Assembly (NCBI GenBank): GCA_046262295.1
Contig: JBHENC010000017.1
Coordinates: forward strand, 1-64,000
From: JBHENC01 sp046262295
GTDB lineage: Bacteria; Acidobacteriota; Blastocatellia; Pyrinomonadales; Pyrinomonadaceae
DNA length: 64,000 nt
Direction: 5' to 3'
Below the pieces are notes generated by a model. That model was not told the DNA's origin. It searched no databases and saw only the letters and a list, made by a program, of their open reading frames with translations. A program made the position numbers and the translations under genes. The first letter of the stretch is position 1; each line of letters starts with the position of its first letter. Below, piece after piece: positions 49,875 through 59,029 of this stretch.

Positions 49875-50049
49875 ACCCGCACGGCACACGCCGCAGACAA
49901 ACGAAAGGCGCGTCGAGATAAAGCAGTGGCTTTGAATAAAGCTTGACGCTTTGCTCGGCGCGCCTTTACACTTTGCGCTAACCTGCTTCGCGCGCGAACG
50001 AGTCTTTAATATTTGGCAATCGTCTCGCGCCGGGAAAGTTTTCGAGTTT

Positions 50050-50691
50050 ATGCCGCCACGCACACAACGCCAGAAAGAGATTCTGGACTACATCACGCGC
50101 TTTCTGGAGCGGCACGGCTACGAGCCTTCCTACGCGCAGATCGCGCGCCACTTCGGTATTTCGTCCAAAGCGACCATCGCTAAACATATCGCCGCGCTCG
50201 AACGACGCGGGTTAATCTCCAGACGACGCGAAGACGGCGCATTTGAACTTGCCGTGACCGCCGTTGAAGCGGATCATCCGAACGCCGACGTGATGGCCGC
50301 CGTGTGCGACGTGCCGCTGCTCGGGCGCATCGCCGCCGGTGCGCCGCTTGATGCCATCGAAGATGTCGAGCCGATCAGCATCCCGCGCTTTCTGCTTGGC
50401 CGCGTGCGCCCCGAACAGGTTTACGCGCTGCGTGTGACAGGTAATTCGATGATAGACGAGCACATCTGTGACGGCGACATCGCGTTGATCGAGAATCGCA
50501 CCGAAGCACGTGACGGCGAGATCGTCGTCGCCCTTGTGGACGGCAGCCGCGCGACCCTCAAACGCATACGCCGCTTCGGTAACGAGATCGAACTACGCCC
50601 CGCCAATTCGCAACTCGCCCCCTTGCGCCTCGCGGCCTCGCGCGTCGTCGTGCAAGGCATCTTTCGCGGCCTGCTACGCCCCGCCGCCTGA
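50050..50691 (+). CDS. lexA: LexA SOS repressor
   Basis: A 213-residue LexA from ATG 50050 (MPPRTQRQKEILDYITRFLE). The winged HTH includes YAQIARHFGISSKATIAKHI and LISRRREDG. The autocleavage site is AAG in GRIAAGAPLDA, and the catalytic Ser is in VTGNSMIDEHICDGD with Lys in RATLKRIRRFG. It represses DNA-damage genes until RecA promotes self-cleavage. The open frame extends 33 codons upstream, but the ATG above fits the family. A LexA box was not identified. Confidence 0.95.
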   Translation: MPPRTQRQKEILDYITRFLERHGYEPSYAQIARHFGISSKATIAKHIAALERRGLISRRREDGAFELAVTAVEADHPNADVMAAVCDVPLLGRIAAGAPLDAIEDVEPISIPRFLLGRVRPEQVYALRVTGNSMIDEHICDGDIALIENRTEARDGEIVVALVDGSRATLKRIRRFGNEIELRPANSQLAPLRLAASRVVVQGIFRGLLRPAA

Positions 50692-50923
50692 TTTACACCA
50701 AATCCATAAACAGTCCAGCTCGCTTTGCTTCTGCGTCCGTGTAGTTTATGCAAGGGATGAGCGAGCATTGCCTTGTGTTCTGCTCTCCGTTAATTTCGTC
50801 TTCGGCGAATAACAGAAAAACCAATCACTGTCGTTACAATTTCTTGATGAACTCTGGTTAAATTACGAACCTAAGACGAATCGTGCGCATTAACTGAATC
50901 GAACACATAACAGGAGAATTTTT

Positions 50924-52024
50924 ATGAGCGTAGACACAAAGACGAAAAGGGTTGCGATCCTGATTGAGAAGAACTTTGAAGACTCCGAGTTTCGGATTCC
51001 TTATACGGCGTTGCAGCAGGCCGGAGCGGAGATCAAGGTGCTCGGCTCGCGTATGAACGAAAAGTACACGGGCAAGCAGGGCAAGGCGTCCATCGCGCCG
51101 GACGCGACGACGACCGACGCGCTCGCCGAAGATTTCGACGCCGTGATTATTCCGGGCGGGCAAGCTCCCGACACGATGCGCACAAACATGAAGACGGTGC
51201 GTTTCGTACAGGACGCAATGAAGCAGAACAAACTCGTCGCCGCTGTGTGTCATGGCCCGCAGGTTTTAATCGAAGGCGATCTCTTGAAGGGCAAACGCGC
51301 AACGGGCTTTCGTTCTATACGCAAAGACATGGAGAATGCGGGCACAAATTTTGAGGATAAATCGCTTGTCGTTGACGGCAATTTGCTTACGTCGCGTCGT
51401 CCCGGCGATCTGCCGATTTTCACCGCCGCGATTCTCAACCGTCTCGGCCTGACGATCAAAGGCATGAATGCGCCGGATGAGAACGACCGCGATGCGGAGT
51501 GGTGGAAACTCGGCGAAGAGTGGGGCGGCTCGACCAAAAAAGAGATTGTTGACGGGATCAATACGGCGATTCGCGGCGAGCGTTACGCGCATGATGCTTT
51601 CGAGAAGTATGCGGAGAAGACATCTAAAGACGAACTGCGCACGCTCTTTAACGAAATCGCCGCCACCAAACAGCGGCACATACAGATGCTCGAAGCGCGC
51701 CTTGCGGAACTCGGCGAAAAGGAATCTTTTCAGGCGGCGGGCAGCGGCGCGTTTGCAACGATCAAAAGCTGGCTGCAATCGAGCGACGACACGGCGATCC
51801 TTCGCCGCGCTCTCGGCGATTTACAGACCGGCGTGGTTGACGCTTACATTTTGCGCAACACGCTGACCGATCCGGCGACCGCCGCTATCTTTGACGAGAT
51901 AGACATTGACATCGCCAAACACGAGCAGCGCGTCGCCGATTCTCTGCATGAGATGCTGAAGGCGGAGAGATCGAAGGGCGGGCAACCCCCGCAGCCGACC
52001 ACCGGCACGGCTATCAGCAGTTAA
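50924..52024 (+). CDS. PfpI/DJ-1-like protein fused to a ferritin-like domain
   Basis: A 366-residue two-domain protein. Residues about 8-180 form a PfpI/YhbO-type class I glutamine-amidotransferase-like domain: RVAILIEKNFEDSEFRIPYT, AVIIPGGQAPDTMRTN, and the nucleophile elbow VAAVCHGPQVLIE with Cys. Residues about 210-350 are an all-helical ferritin/DUF2383-like bundle (INTAIRGERYAHDAFEKYAE, TLFNEIAATKQRHIQMLEAR) ending in a loose tail. Such proteins are linked to glyoxal or stress responses. A GGAGA ribosome site is present, and a strong terminator follows at 52042. Confidence 0.83.
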   Translation: MSVDTKTKRVAILIEKNFEDSEFRIPYTALQQAGAEIKVLGSRMNEKYTGKQGKASIAPDATTTDALAEDFDAVIIPGGQAPDTMRTNMKTVRFVQDAMKQNKLVAAVCHGPQVLIEGDLLKGKRATGFRSIRKDMENAGTNFEDKSLVVDGNLLTSRRPGDLPIFTAAILNRLGLTIKGMNAPDENDRDAEWWKLGEEWGGSTKKEIVDGINTAIRGERYAHDAFEKYAEKTSKDELRTLFNEIAATKQRHIQMLEARLAELGEKESFQAAGSGAFATIKSWLQSSDDTAILRRALGDLQTGVVDAYILRNTLTDPATAAIFDEIDIDIAKHEQRVADSLHEMLKAERSKGGQPPQPTTGTAISS

Positions 52025-52041
52025 AAATTAACCAGCTTCAT

Positions 52042-52090
52042 CATAAAGAAAGCGCCCGGCGGCTCAAGGCTACCGGGCGCTTTCTTTATG
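52042..52090. terminator. Strong 18-bp hairpin terminator
   Basis: CATAAAGAAAGCGCCCGG (52042-52059) and its perfect complement CCGGGCGCTTTCTTTATG (52073-52090) around a 13-base loop. The A- and T-rich flanks make it a bidirectional intrinsic terminator between the fusion gene and the minus-strand gene at 52143. Confidence 0.88.
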
Positions 52091-52142
52091 AAAGAATTGT
52101 CTGCGTCGTGCTGTTTTAAGAATGCTCAGTCGAGCTTTGAGG

Positions 52143-52793
52143 TTAAGCTGGCCCGCGCGGTGTTCCCGGACTCGGATTGCGGCCGCGGCCGCGAGTGGCG
52201 ACGACGATGATCGCCGTTGCGACCAGTGCCGCGAAAACGATTACTCCGAACGTGCGCGCTTGTCTGTTGGTTAAGTTTCCGAGAACGCCTTCGCCCGTAT
52301 CGTCTCCGTGATCGCGGTCTTGATCGTTAGCGGAAGAGTTTTGCGCCGAGTTGTTTTGATTCGTGACGTTGTCGGGCGTCTCCACAAAGCCCTTAATGCC
52401 TTCGCTGGTCTTTAACGAAGCATTGCCGCTTGCGACTTTGACGTTCACGCTCTTTTTATCGAATTCAAGCGTCAGATTCGTGTTCGGCGCGATATCGAGC
52501 GTGCCCAGCGCGCCGATCTGCACCATCGCTTCTGCTTGATCGCCTGTTTGAAGCTGCGAGCCGGAACGGATGGTCGTGCCCGAAGGACTCGCTTCGCCGT
52601 TGACCAGTATAGGTGTGGTTCCGCGCGCGATGAGCAGGCCGAAGACCGTCTCCGGCTGCGACATCGTTGTTTCGTCCGCGTCAAGCGTCGTCGCGTTAAT
52701 TTTCGGCGCGTTGCCGAACACATAAACCTGCGAGACGGCGCACGCGACCAGTAAGGCCGTCGCCCGGTTGATTTTTTGTAAACGTGAACTCAT
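52143..52793 (-). CDS. FecR-like exported protein with C-terminal membrane segment
   Basis: A 216-residue protein. It has a signal-like N-terminus (MSSRLQKINRATALLVACAV), a FecR-type beta domain (SGTTIRSGSQLQTGDQAEAM, LDIAPNTNLTLEF and VNVKVASGNASLKTSE), an Asn/Gln/Asp-rich spacer, and a membrane helix near 183-203 (FGVIVFAALVATAIIVVATR) followed by a short basic tail. This order suggests a cell-envelope-anchored sensor or scaffold. No partner sigma factor is next to it. Confidence 0.75.
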   Translation of the reverse strand: MSSRLQKINRATALLVACAVSQVYVFGNAPKINATTLDADETTMSQPETVFGLLIARGTTPILVNGEASPSGTTIRSGSQLQTGDQAEAMVQIGALGTLDIAPNTNLTLEFDKKSVNVKVASGNASLKTSEGIKGFVETPDNVTNQNNSAQNSSANDQDRDHGDDTGEGVLGNLTNRQARTFGVIVFAALVATAIIVVATRGRGRNPSPGTPRGPA

Positions 52794-53070
52794 TGTGATT
52801 TTCCTCTTTTCAATCTTTCGGCAAACGTCAACCGTCTACGCGAAACGTACGCCACTATATCCGCACAACCGCAAAGCGTCAATGAATTTCTCGCCAACCT
52901 GCGCAAGCTTTCAACTAAAGACTGATGAGACTCAAATGCTTTGAGTGCTTGACCCGACTCGGTTAAACTGCACGCGGCGAACGAGCAGCCAAATAGGTAA
53001 GATAATCCGGGCACTCAAACGTCGTTATCGGTGATGAGTTTTATGTTGTGTTAGATTGTAGATTGAACGA

Positions 53071-53146
53071 TGGAGCCACCTGTCAGAGTCGAACTGACGA
53101 CCTTTCGATTACGAATCGAATGCTCTACCAACTGAGCTAAGGTGGC
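53071..53146 (-). tRNA. tRNA-Thr (anticodon CGU)
   Basis: A complete 76-base tRNA including an encoded CCA. The acceptor GCCACCT/AGGTGGC is perfect, the anticodon stem is TTCGA/TCGAA with loop TTCGTAA, and the T arm GTCAG TTCGACT CTGAC is standard. The anticodon CGU reads the ACG threonine codon. Confidence 0.95.
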
Positions 53147-53234
53147 TTTCCGTGTTGGCAAGTTAATATACGAACCTGTCGCTTATGCTGTCAAGCGCAG
53201 GCTTCTTTTGAATGGAGAGAGGAACAAAAGAGAG

Positions 53235-53837
53235 ATGCCGAAAGACCCTACACGCAACCAGCCTAATTACAAGATCGGCGGCGGCCACATCAACGAGTTC
53301 GAGTTTCAGGAGCATCACACGCAGATCACGGAGCAGGAGCACGACCGCTTTGCGCGGCAGGAAGAAGAACGCCGCGTGCATGACGGCGAAGCGGAAGCGG
53401 CCGCGCCGCAAACGGAGGCCGAACGCATCGCGCAGTTGATGGAAGAGGTGCGCGAAAAGGTCGCCCGCAAAAAAGCCAAAGCCGCCAGACGCGCCGCGCC
53501 GCAAAAAGTAGCGACTAAAAGCGCGCGCACGCCGAAGGCTGCGAAAAAGTCCGCTAAGAAGAGTGCTAAAAAATATTCCGCCAATAAGTCTTCCGAGTCT
53601 TCCGTCGCCAAACCTGCGCAAGGGGCGAAGAAGCGCGGCGCAGCCAAAGCGACAAAGTCTGCCGCGAAAAAGCCAGTCAAGAAAGCCGCCGCGAAAAAGT
53701 TCGGCGGAAAGATCGCTGCGAAAAAGAGCGGCGCTAAATCGGCTCCCGCTAAAAAGAGCGCAGTTAAAAAGGGAAGCGGGAAAGTCGCTCGAAAAAGCGG
53801 CGTGCCGTCGGCAAGCAAACGAACGCGCACGCGATAA
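53235..53837 (+). CDS. Histone-H1-like lysine/alanine-rich protein
   Basis: A 200-residue protein from ATG 53235 with a preceding AGAGAGG site. The N-terminal 95 residues are acidic/polar helix-forming (HHTQITEQEHDRFARQEEER, EAERIAQLMEEVREKVARKK). The C-terminal 105 residues are made of AAKK/KKSA-type repeats like the DNA-binding tail of bacterial H1-like and HU-tail proteins. It probably binds DNA or RNA non-specifically. It is followed 40 bases later by a small acidic protein gene. Confidence 0.75.
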   Translation: MPKDPTRNQPNYKIGGGHINEFEFQEHHTQITEQEHDRFARQEEERRVHDGEAEAAAPQTEAERIAQLMEEVREKVARKKAKAARRAAPQKVATKSARTPKAAKKSAKKSAKKYSANKSSESSVAKPAQGAKKRGAAKATKSAAKKPVKKAAAKKFGGKIAAKKSGAKSAPAKKSAVKKGSGKVARKSGVPSASKRTRTR

Positions 53838-53877
53838 CCGATAATCGAGATGCGATCATTCCGAAGGAGAACAAATT

Positions 53878-54069
53878 GTGGAACAGCATGACGACGGCAA
53901 AAACGAAACGGCGGCGGGCGGTGGCGCATCGCGCGTAAGCGACGATAAGCAATCCGGGAGCGCGCCGGAAGATGCACTCGAAGCGGAACAGGAATCCGCC
54001 GAAGCGATGGATGCGGATGTCCCGCAACCGCTCGACGCTTCCAAGACGACCGAAGGCCAGCCGTCTTAA
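53878..54069 (+). CDS. Small acidic protein
   Basis: A 63-residue protein with a GTG start and a clear GAAGGAGA ribosome site. It is dominated by Asp, Glu, Ser and Ala (EDALEAEQESAEAMDADVPQ) and has very few basic residues. It is probably disordered. Because it directly follows a very basic H1-like protein in the same orientation, it could act as a charge partner or chaperone for it; this is inference only. Confidence 0.6.
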   Translation: MEQHDDGKNETAAGGGASRVSDDKQSGSAPEDALEAEQESAEAMDADVPQPLDASKTTEGQPS

Positions 54070-54102
54070 ACTCATCGCGGCACGGTGCATCTATAAAAGA
54101 AA

Positions 54103-54135
54103 GCGGGCGAGCCAATGCAAAAACGACTCGCCCGC
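54103..54135 (+). terminator. Hairpin after the basic/acidic gene pair
   Basis: GCGGGCGAG (54103-54111) pairs perfectly with CTCGCCCGC (54127-54135), 15-base loop. An A-run precedes and a short T-run follows later, so termination is likely. Confidence 0.55.
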
Positions 54136-54222
54136 GACCGCTTTGCGATGAGGCCGCACCGAACATCAGTCGCATTTATTAACTCGTCTCCCCGCTTACT
54201 CTAAAACTTTTTGTAATCTGCA

Positions 54223-55887
54223 ATGACAACAACATCATTTCTCGTCGTCAGACCTCTGCGTTCGATCTCACGCGCCTTCCGCGTTTCATTCAGCGCGCGA
54301 ACTCCTACGCTTAAATTCCCCCTGCTCCTCCTCCTGCTCGTGTACGTCTGCATTACGCAATTCGCGCACGCGCAAAAAAGCCGTAGCACTTCCTCTGCTG
54401 TGCGCTCGCCGCGTTTGCCCGCGCCCGAAAAGATCGTCAACGATTACATCAAAGTGGCGGGCGGCAAAAAGCGTCTGGCGGCGATTAAGGATGCGACTTA
54501 TGAATGGAGCGCTGTCGTGCAAGATCAAAAAATCACGCGCGCCACATCGCAACAGAAAACGCCTGCCGCTGCTCGCACCGATTTAAGCTACAAGGCGGGC
54601 GGCACATCAAGCGCGTCTGCCAGTCCGCGTTCGGCATGGGTGCGTGATGCCGATGGTTTGTCGCGCACTTTAACGGACACGGAAGCGGGCGCGGCCAAAT
54701 TGCAGGCGGCGCTCGCGGCCAGCCGCTTTCTCGATTTTAAGAAATTGAATATCCTCGCGCGCACCGTCGCCCTCGAACAAACGTCCAGCGAGCCGACTTA
54801 CATCGTCGAATTCTCCACACGGGAAGGCGCGCGTTTGCGTTATCACTTTAGCGCGCCAAGCAAACTGCTGTTGCAGATTACGGATGATACGCGGCAAACC
54901 GTGACGCGCTTCGGCGACTATCGCGCGGAAAACGGCACACTCGAACCGCATCGCATTGACATCGAAACGAAGAACCAGCCGCCGCGCCTCTTCACGCTCC
55001 ATGCCGCACGCTATAACACTAACGTGAGCGACGCCGTCTTCGATCCGCCGAGTGCGGAAGCTCTGGATATTCCCGCGCTGTTGCGTGAAGTCGAACAGAA
55101 TCAGAAGAAGATAGACGAGCGCGTTGCCGAGTATTCTTATACGGAGAAGCAGACCGAACGCGAGGTCAATGATCGCGGCGAAGTGACGAAAACGACCGTT
55201 AAAGTAATAGAGATCGTACACTTGCCGGGTGGCGGCGGTTTCACGCGACTGATTAGCGAAAACGGCGTGCCGCTCTCGCCCGAACGTGCCGCCAAGCAGG
55301 ACAAACAGATACAGGAACAGGTTGCGAAGTACGAACAGGAGCGCGAGAAGCGCGAACAGAAGAAGCTCGAAGCGGAGAAAAGCGGCAAGGTGAAAAAGAA
55401 GGATGATGACGATGATCTGACGGTCGCGGACTTCGTGCGTATCTGCGAATTCGTCGCGCCGCGCCGCGAACGCCTGCGCGACAGGGAAGCGATTGTCTTC
55501 GACGTGCGCCCGCGTCCCGGCTTTCGTCCTTCCAACCGCACGGAATCAATCGTCGCCAAGCTCAATGGTGTCGCGTGGATTGATCCCGTTGATAAAGAGG
55601 TGATGCGCTTCGAGGCGCGCTTTGTTGAGGGCATAAAGGTAGCGGGCGGCCTACTCGCCTCCGTGCGTCCCGGCGCGGCTTTTGTGTTCGAGCAGGCGCG
55701 CGTCGCCGACGGCCTCTGGCTGCCACGCTTCGCGCAGGCCAACATCTCCCTCAAAGTGCTTTTGTTCAAAGGCATCGAAATTAACCAGACACAGGAATTC
55801 AGCGATTACCGCCGCGCCAGCACGGAAACGAAAGATTACAAACTCGACGCGCCGAAGACCGACACTGCCGCGCCGAAGAAACTGTGA
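54223..55887 (+). CDS. Exported protein with LolA/LppX-like lipoprotein-carrier pattern
   Basis: A 554-residue protein. The first 50 residues include a hydrophobic export segment (LKFPLLLLLLVYVCITQFAH). It then resembles the acidobacterial exported family with a LolA-like fold (EKIVNDYIKVAGGKKRLAAI, RYHFSAPSKLLLQITDD and EPHRIDIET). A charged coil region (KYEQEREKREQKKLEAEKSG, then DDDDD) separates a second, beta-rich domain (VRICEFVAPRRERLRDREAI, AKLNGVAWIDPVDKEVMRFE). Its role is unknown; lipid or lipoprotein handling is a guess. Confidence 0.7.
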   Translation: MTTTSFLVVRPLRSISRAFRVSFSARTPTLKFPLLLLLLVYVCITQFAHAQKSRSTSSAVRSPRLPAPEKIVNDYIKVAGGKKRLAAIKDATYEWSAVVQDQKITRATSQQKTPAAARTDLSYKAGGTSSASASPRSAWVRDADGLSRTLTDTEAGAAKLQAALAASRFLDFKKLNILARTVALEQTSSEPTYIVEFSTREGARLRYHFSAPSKLLLQITDDTRQTVTRFGDYRAENGTLEPHRIDIETKNQPPRLFTLHAARYNTNVSDAVFDPPSAEALDIPALLREVEQNQKKIDERVAEYSYTEKQTEREVNDRGEVTKTTVKVIEIVHLPGGGGFTRLISENGVPLSPERAAKQDKQIQEQVAKYEQEREKREQKKLEAEKSGKVKKKDDDDDLTVADFVRICEFVAPRRERLRDREAIVFDVRPRPGFRPSNRTESIVAKLNGVAWIDPVDKEVMRFEARFVEGIKVAGGLLASVRPGAAFVFEQARVADGLWLPRFAQANISLKVLLFKGIEINQTQEFSDYRRASTETKDYKLDAPKTDTAAPKKL

Positions 55888-55901
55888 GGCCATCAGAGAT
55901 T

Positions 55902-56402
55902 ATGCAGGCTTCTCTGTCCAGACTTGAAATGCCTAATAATCAGAAATTGAAAGTTGAGTTTAGTGCTCCTCAAGACGGATGGTTAACCGTAACCCTAACG
56001 GCTGTTGAAAGGCATCTAAAATTCTTTCCGTCGCACACTCCCTATGACTCGATCAGTGAGCTAGTTTACGCTCTCCTTAAAGTTGTAGATGGATATGGTG
56101 ATGCTGTTGTTCGTTGGAATGATGAGCCGGTTGAGTACGAATTCTTGTTTAAGTTTGAAGATGATCGTGTAGATTTCAAAGTTTATACTATTCTCGACTC
56201 TGTAGCAGGGCGTATGCGCGAAGAAGAGTTTGCATTTAACGGGACTCTTTATGAGATAGTACGGCCATTCTGGAAAGCGTTGCGTGATATGGAATCGAAG
56301 CAGAGTTTTGCAGACTATAAACGGCAATGGAGAGAACCATTCCCGGAGAGCGAGATGCTGGAGTTAACGCGAAAAGTAAAAGCATTGAAAATGAGCAGTT
56401 GA
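55902..56402 (+). CDS. Hypothetical protein, 166 aa
   Basis: From ATG 55902 (MQASLSRLEMPNNQKLKVEF). The protein is mixed alpha/beta: WLTVTLTAVERHLKFFPSHT, then ISELVYALLKVVDGYGDAVV and EYEFLFKFEDDRVDFKVYTI. No family is recognised, though the pattern recalls immunity-type proteins. Codon use is visibly AT-richer than in the neighbouring genes, as in other likely acquired genes of this window. It follows the upstream gene by 14 bases. Confidence 0.6.
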   Translation: MQASLSRLEMPNNQKLKVEFSAPQDGWLTVTLTAVERHLKFFPSHTPYDSISELVYALLKVVDGYGDAVVRWNDEPVEYEFLFKFEDDRVDFKVYTILDSVAGRMREEEFAFNGTLYEIVRPFWKALRDMESKQSFADYKRQWREPFPESEMLELTRKVKALKMSS

Positions 56403-56459
56403 TTAACACTTGCGCTAAATCAAAGCAGGCGGTTTTGTCTGTCTTTGCATTGAATATTT

Positions 56460-57812
56460 ATGGATGAAATTGTAGTTATCGGCGGCGGCTTCGCGGGAGT
56501 CGAGGCGGCTTGGCAGGCGGCGCAGGCGGGCGCGCGTGTGCGGCTTTATGAGATGCGCCCCGTGCGGCAGACGCCCGCGCATCGCACGGATAAGCTGGCG
56601 GAAATCGTTTGCTCTAACTCGCTCAAATCCGACGAGCCGGGAACCGCGCCGTACTTGCTCAAGGAAGAGTTGCGCCGCGCCGGATCAATCGTGATGGATG
56701 TGGCGACAGAGACGCGCGTCCCCGCCGGTGCTGCCCTCGCCGTTGACCGCCACAAATTTGCCGCCCTTATCACCGAACGCATCGGCGTGCATCCGAACAT
56801 CACCGTCATACGCGAAGAGGCGACGAAAATCCCGGATGACGCGATCACGATCATCGCCACCGGGCCGTTATCTTCCGATGCTTTAACGGAAGAGATCATG
56901 CGTTTGACCGGCGACGATCAGCTTTACTTTTATGATGCGATTGCGCCGATTGTCGCCGCCGATTCAATCAACGAAGAGATCGCCTTTCGTGCCGCACGTT
57001 ACGACAAAGGCGGCGACGATTATTTGAACTGCCCGTTTGACGAAGAACAGTACGCACGCTTTTACGAAGCTCTCGTCGCGGCCAAGAGCGTGCCGCTGCA
57101 TCGCTTTGAAGAGACGCGCTGGTTCGAGGCCTGTTTGCCGATAGAAGAATTGGCGCGACGCGGCGTTGACACTTTGCGTTACGGGCCTATGAAGCCCGTC
57201 GGCCTCGTTGATCCGCGCACGGGCAAGCAGCCTTACGCCGCCGTGCAGTTGCGACAAGAGACGTTAATGGCTGACGCTTACAATCTGGTGGGCTTTCAAA
57301 ATCACCTGCGCTACGGCGAGCAGGCGCGCGTGCTGCGTTTGATTCCGGGCATGGAGGCGGCGGAGTTCTTGCAGTACGGGCAGATTCATCGTAATACTTA
57401 CATACGCGCGCCGCGTGTGCTGCGTGCGACGATGCAGATGCGTGAACGCCCGCGCGTGTTCTTCGCCGGACAGATCAGCGGCGTCGAAGGCTACGTCGAA
57501 TCGGTGGCGACGGGCTGGCTTGCCGGAACGAACGCGGCGCGGTTCGCGCGCGGCCTCGAGTTATGCGAAGCGCCGCCGAAGAGCGCAGTCGGCGCGCTGG
57601 CGCGTTATGTTTCGAGCGCCGAGACGGACAATTATCAGCCGGTCAATATAACTTTCGCATTGCTCGAGCCGCTCGCCGAAGAACTTCGCAAGCATATGCG
57701 GCGCAAGCGCGAACGCCATCAATTACAGGTCGAACTCGCATTAAAAGAATGGAACGTCTGGTTAGAAACACTTCGGCGCAACGCCGCGCCCACGCTGACC
57801 GCTCTCGCTTAA
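56460..57812 (+). CDS. trmFO: Folate-dependent tRNA (uracil-54-C5)-methyltransferase TrmFO
   Basis: A 450-residue flavoprotein that makes ribothymidine at position 54 of tRNA using methylene-THF and FADH2. The FAD-binding motif is IVVIGGGFAGVEAAWQAAQA at about residues 5-24; LAEIVCSNSLKSDEPGTAPY follows, with the functional Cys, and later VEGYVESVATGWLAGTNAAR. The start has no strong ribosome site. Its last 64 bases overlap, in another frame, the start of the next gene. Confidence 0.95.
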   Translation: MDEIVVIGGGFAGVEAAWQAAQAGARVRLYEMRPVRQTPAHRTDKLAEIVCSNSLKSDEPGTAPYLLKEELRRAGSIVMDVATETRVPAGAALAVDRHKFAALITERIGVHPNITVIREEATKIPDDAITIIATGPLSSDALTEEIMRLTGDDQLYFYDAIAPIVAADSINEEIAFRAARYDKGGDDYLNCPFDEEQYARFYEALVAAKSVPLHRFEETRWFEACLPIEELARRGVDTLRYGPMKPVGLVDPRTGKQPYAAVQLRQETLMADAYNLVGFQNHLRYGEQARVLRLIPGMEAAEFLQYGQIHRNTYIRAPRVLRATMQMRERPRVFFAGQISGVEGYVESVATGWLAGTNAARFARGLELCEAPPKSAVGALARYVSSAETDNYQPVNITFALLEPLAEELRKHMRRKRERHQLQVELALKEWNVWLETLRRNAAPTLTALA

Positions 57813-59026
57813 AACGGCGAAAGCTTTTCGCGCCTGTGCGACAACGCCGCGCCCTGCTCTGCGCCCTGCTGTGCTTCGCGCTGCTTAACTTTGCGTTGCT
57901 CGCGCCCGCGCGTCTCTTCGCGCAATCCGGGCGTCGCAGACAAACGCAAGCTCCCGCTGCAAAGGCTTTGCCGCCGCGTGTGCCCGTTTCGAGACCCGCG
58001 CAACGCCCGCGCCGCGCTTCTGACGCCGACACTGAACCGGTAGCAACGCCTGCGCCCGCCGCAAAGTCGTTGCCTTCCGATGCTTCGTCGCCAACGCTTC
58101 CCGCCGCGCCGAACACTTCTCCTGCGCCGCCAGTCAAAAACAGTTCGCCGCCCATCGCATCCGATGCTGACGACACCGACCCGGAAGACGTGATTCGCAT
58201 TAACTCGAATCTGGTCACGATTCCGGCGTCCATTGTTGACACCACCGGAAAGGTTGTCGAAGACCTCAAGCTGGAAGACTTCGAGCTGCGCATTGACGGA
58301 CAGACAAAGCCCATCGGCGATCTCGGTCGCGCGGAAACGCCCGTGCGCATGGCCGTGCTTTTCGACAACAGCGATAGCCTGCGCGCCGCCCGCGAACTTG
58401 AAAAGCAGGCCGCGATACGCTTCTTTCGGCAAGTCATACGCCCGATTGACGAAGCCGCGATCTATTCCGTCACCACCGAGACCGACAACGCGCTCGAACA
58501 GCCTTTGACTAACGACGTGCCGAAACTTGTGCGCACCATCGAGCATTTCGGCAAACCGCAGGGCGCAACCCCGCTCTTCGACGCGATTGTGAAAGCCGCC
58601 GCATACTTGCGCCCGCAACAGGGACGCAAAGTAATCCTGCTCGTCTCCGACGGCGTTGAAACGACGAGCCGTCTGGAAGACTTCGACGAAACACTACGCC
58701 GTGTGCAGGCCGCCGATTGTCAAATTTACGTTGTGCAAACCGGCCACATCGAGAACGCAAACTTGCGCGACCTCGTCGCCGAACGCCGCATGGAACAGTT
58801 CGCCGCGCAAACCGGCGGCGCGGTCTACGTCCCGAAAGCCACCAGCGATTTGGACGCTGCCTTCGCACAGATCGCCGCCGACCTCTCGCAGCAATACGTT
58901 TTAAGTTACTATCCCGGCGACGGCGACGCCCGCGACGGACGCTTTCGCACCATCTCGCTGCGCGTCCCCGCGCGCCCGACCCTTCGCGTCCGCGCCCGCA
59001 AAGGCTACTACACGCCGAAGGGATGA
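57749..59026 (+). CDS. Exported VWA-domain protein (acidobacterial VWFA-related type)
   Basis: A 425-residue protein from ATG 57749, beginning inside trmFO and overlapping it by 64 bases out of frame. The N-terminus is very basic and contains an export helix (LLCALLCFALLNFALLAPAR). A long Pro/Ala/Ser-rich spacer precedes the lead-in NLVTIPASIVDTTGKVVEDL and a VWA domain: MAVLFDNSDSLRAARELE (the MIDAS DxSxS is DNSDS) and GRKVILLVSDGVETTSR. The C-terminus LSQQYVLSYYPGDGDARDGR is typical. It belongs to the same family as the protein at 21919. Confidence 0.88.
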   Translation: MERLVRNTSAQRRAHADRSRLKRRKLFAPVRQRRALLCALLCFALLNFALLAPARLFAQSGRRRQTQAPAAKALPPRVPVSRPAQRPRRASDADTEPVATPAPAAKSLPSDASSPTLPAAPNTSPAPPVKNSSPPIASDADDTDPEDVIRINSNLVTIPASIVDTTGKVVEDLKLEDFELRIDGQTKPIGDLGRAETPVRMAVLFDNSDSLRAARELEKQAAIRFFRQVIRPIDEAAIYSVTTETDNALEQPLTNDVPKLVRTIEHFGKPQGATPLFDAIVKAAAYLRPQQGRKVILLVSDGVETTSRLEDFDETLRRVQAADCQIYVVQTGHIENANLRDLVAERRMEQFAAQTGGAVYVPKATSDLDAAFAQIAADLSQQYVLSYYPGDGDARDGRFRTISLRVPARPTLRVRARKGYYTPKG

Positions 59027-59029
59027 AAG

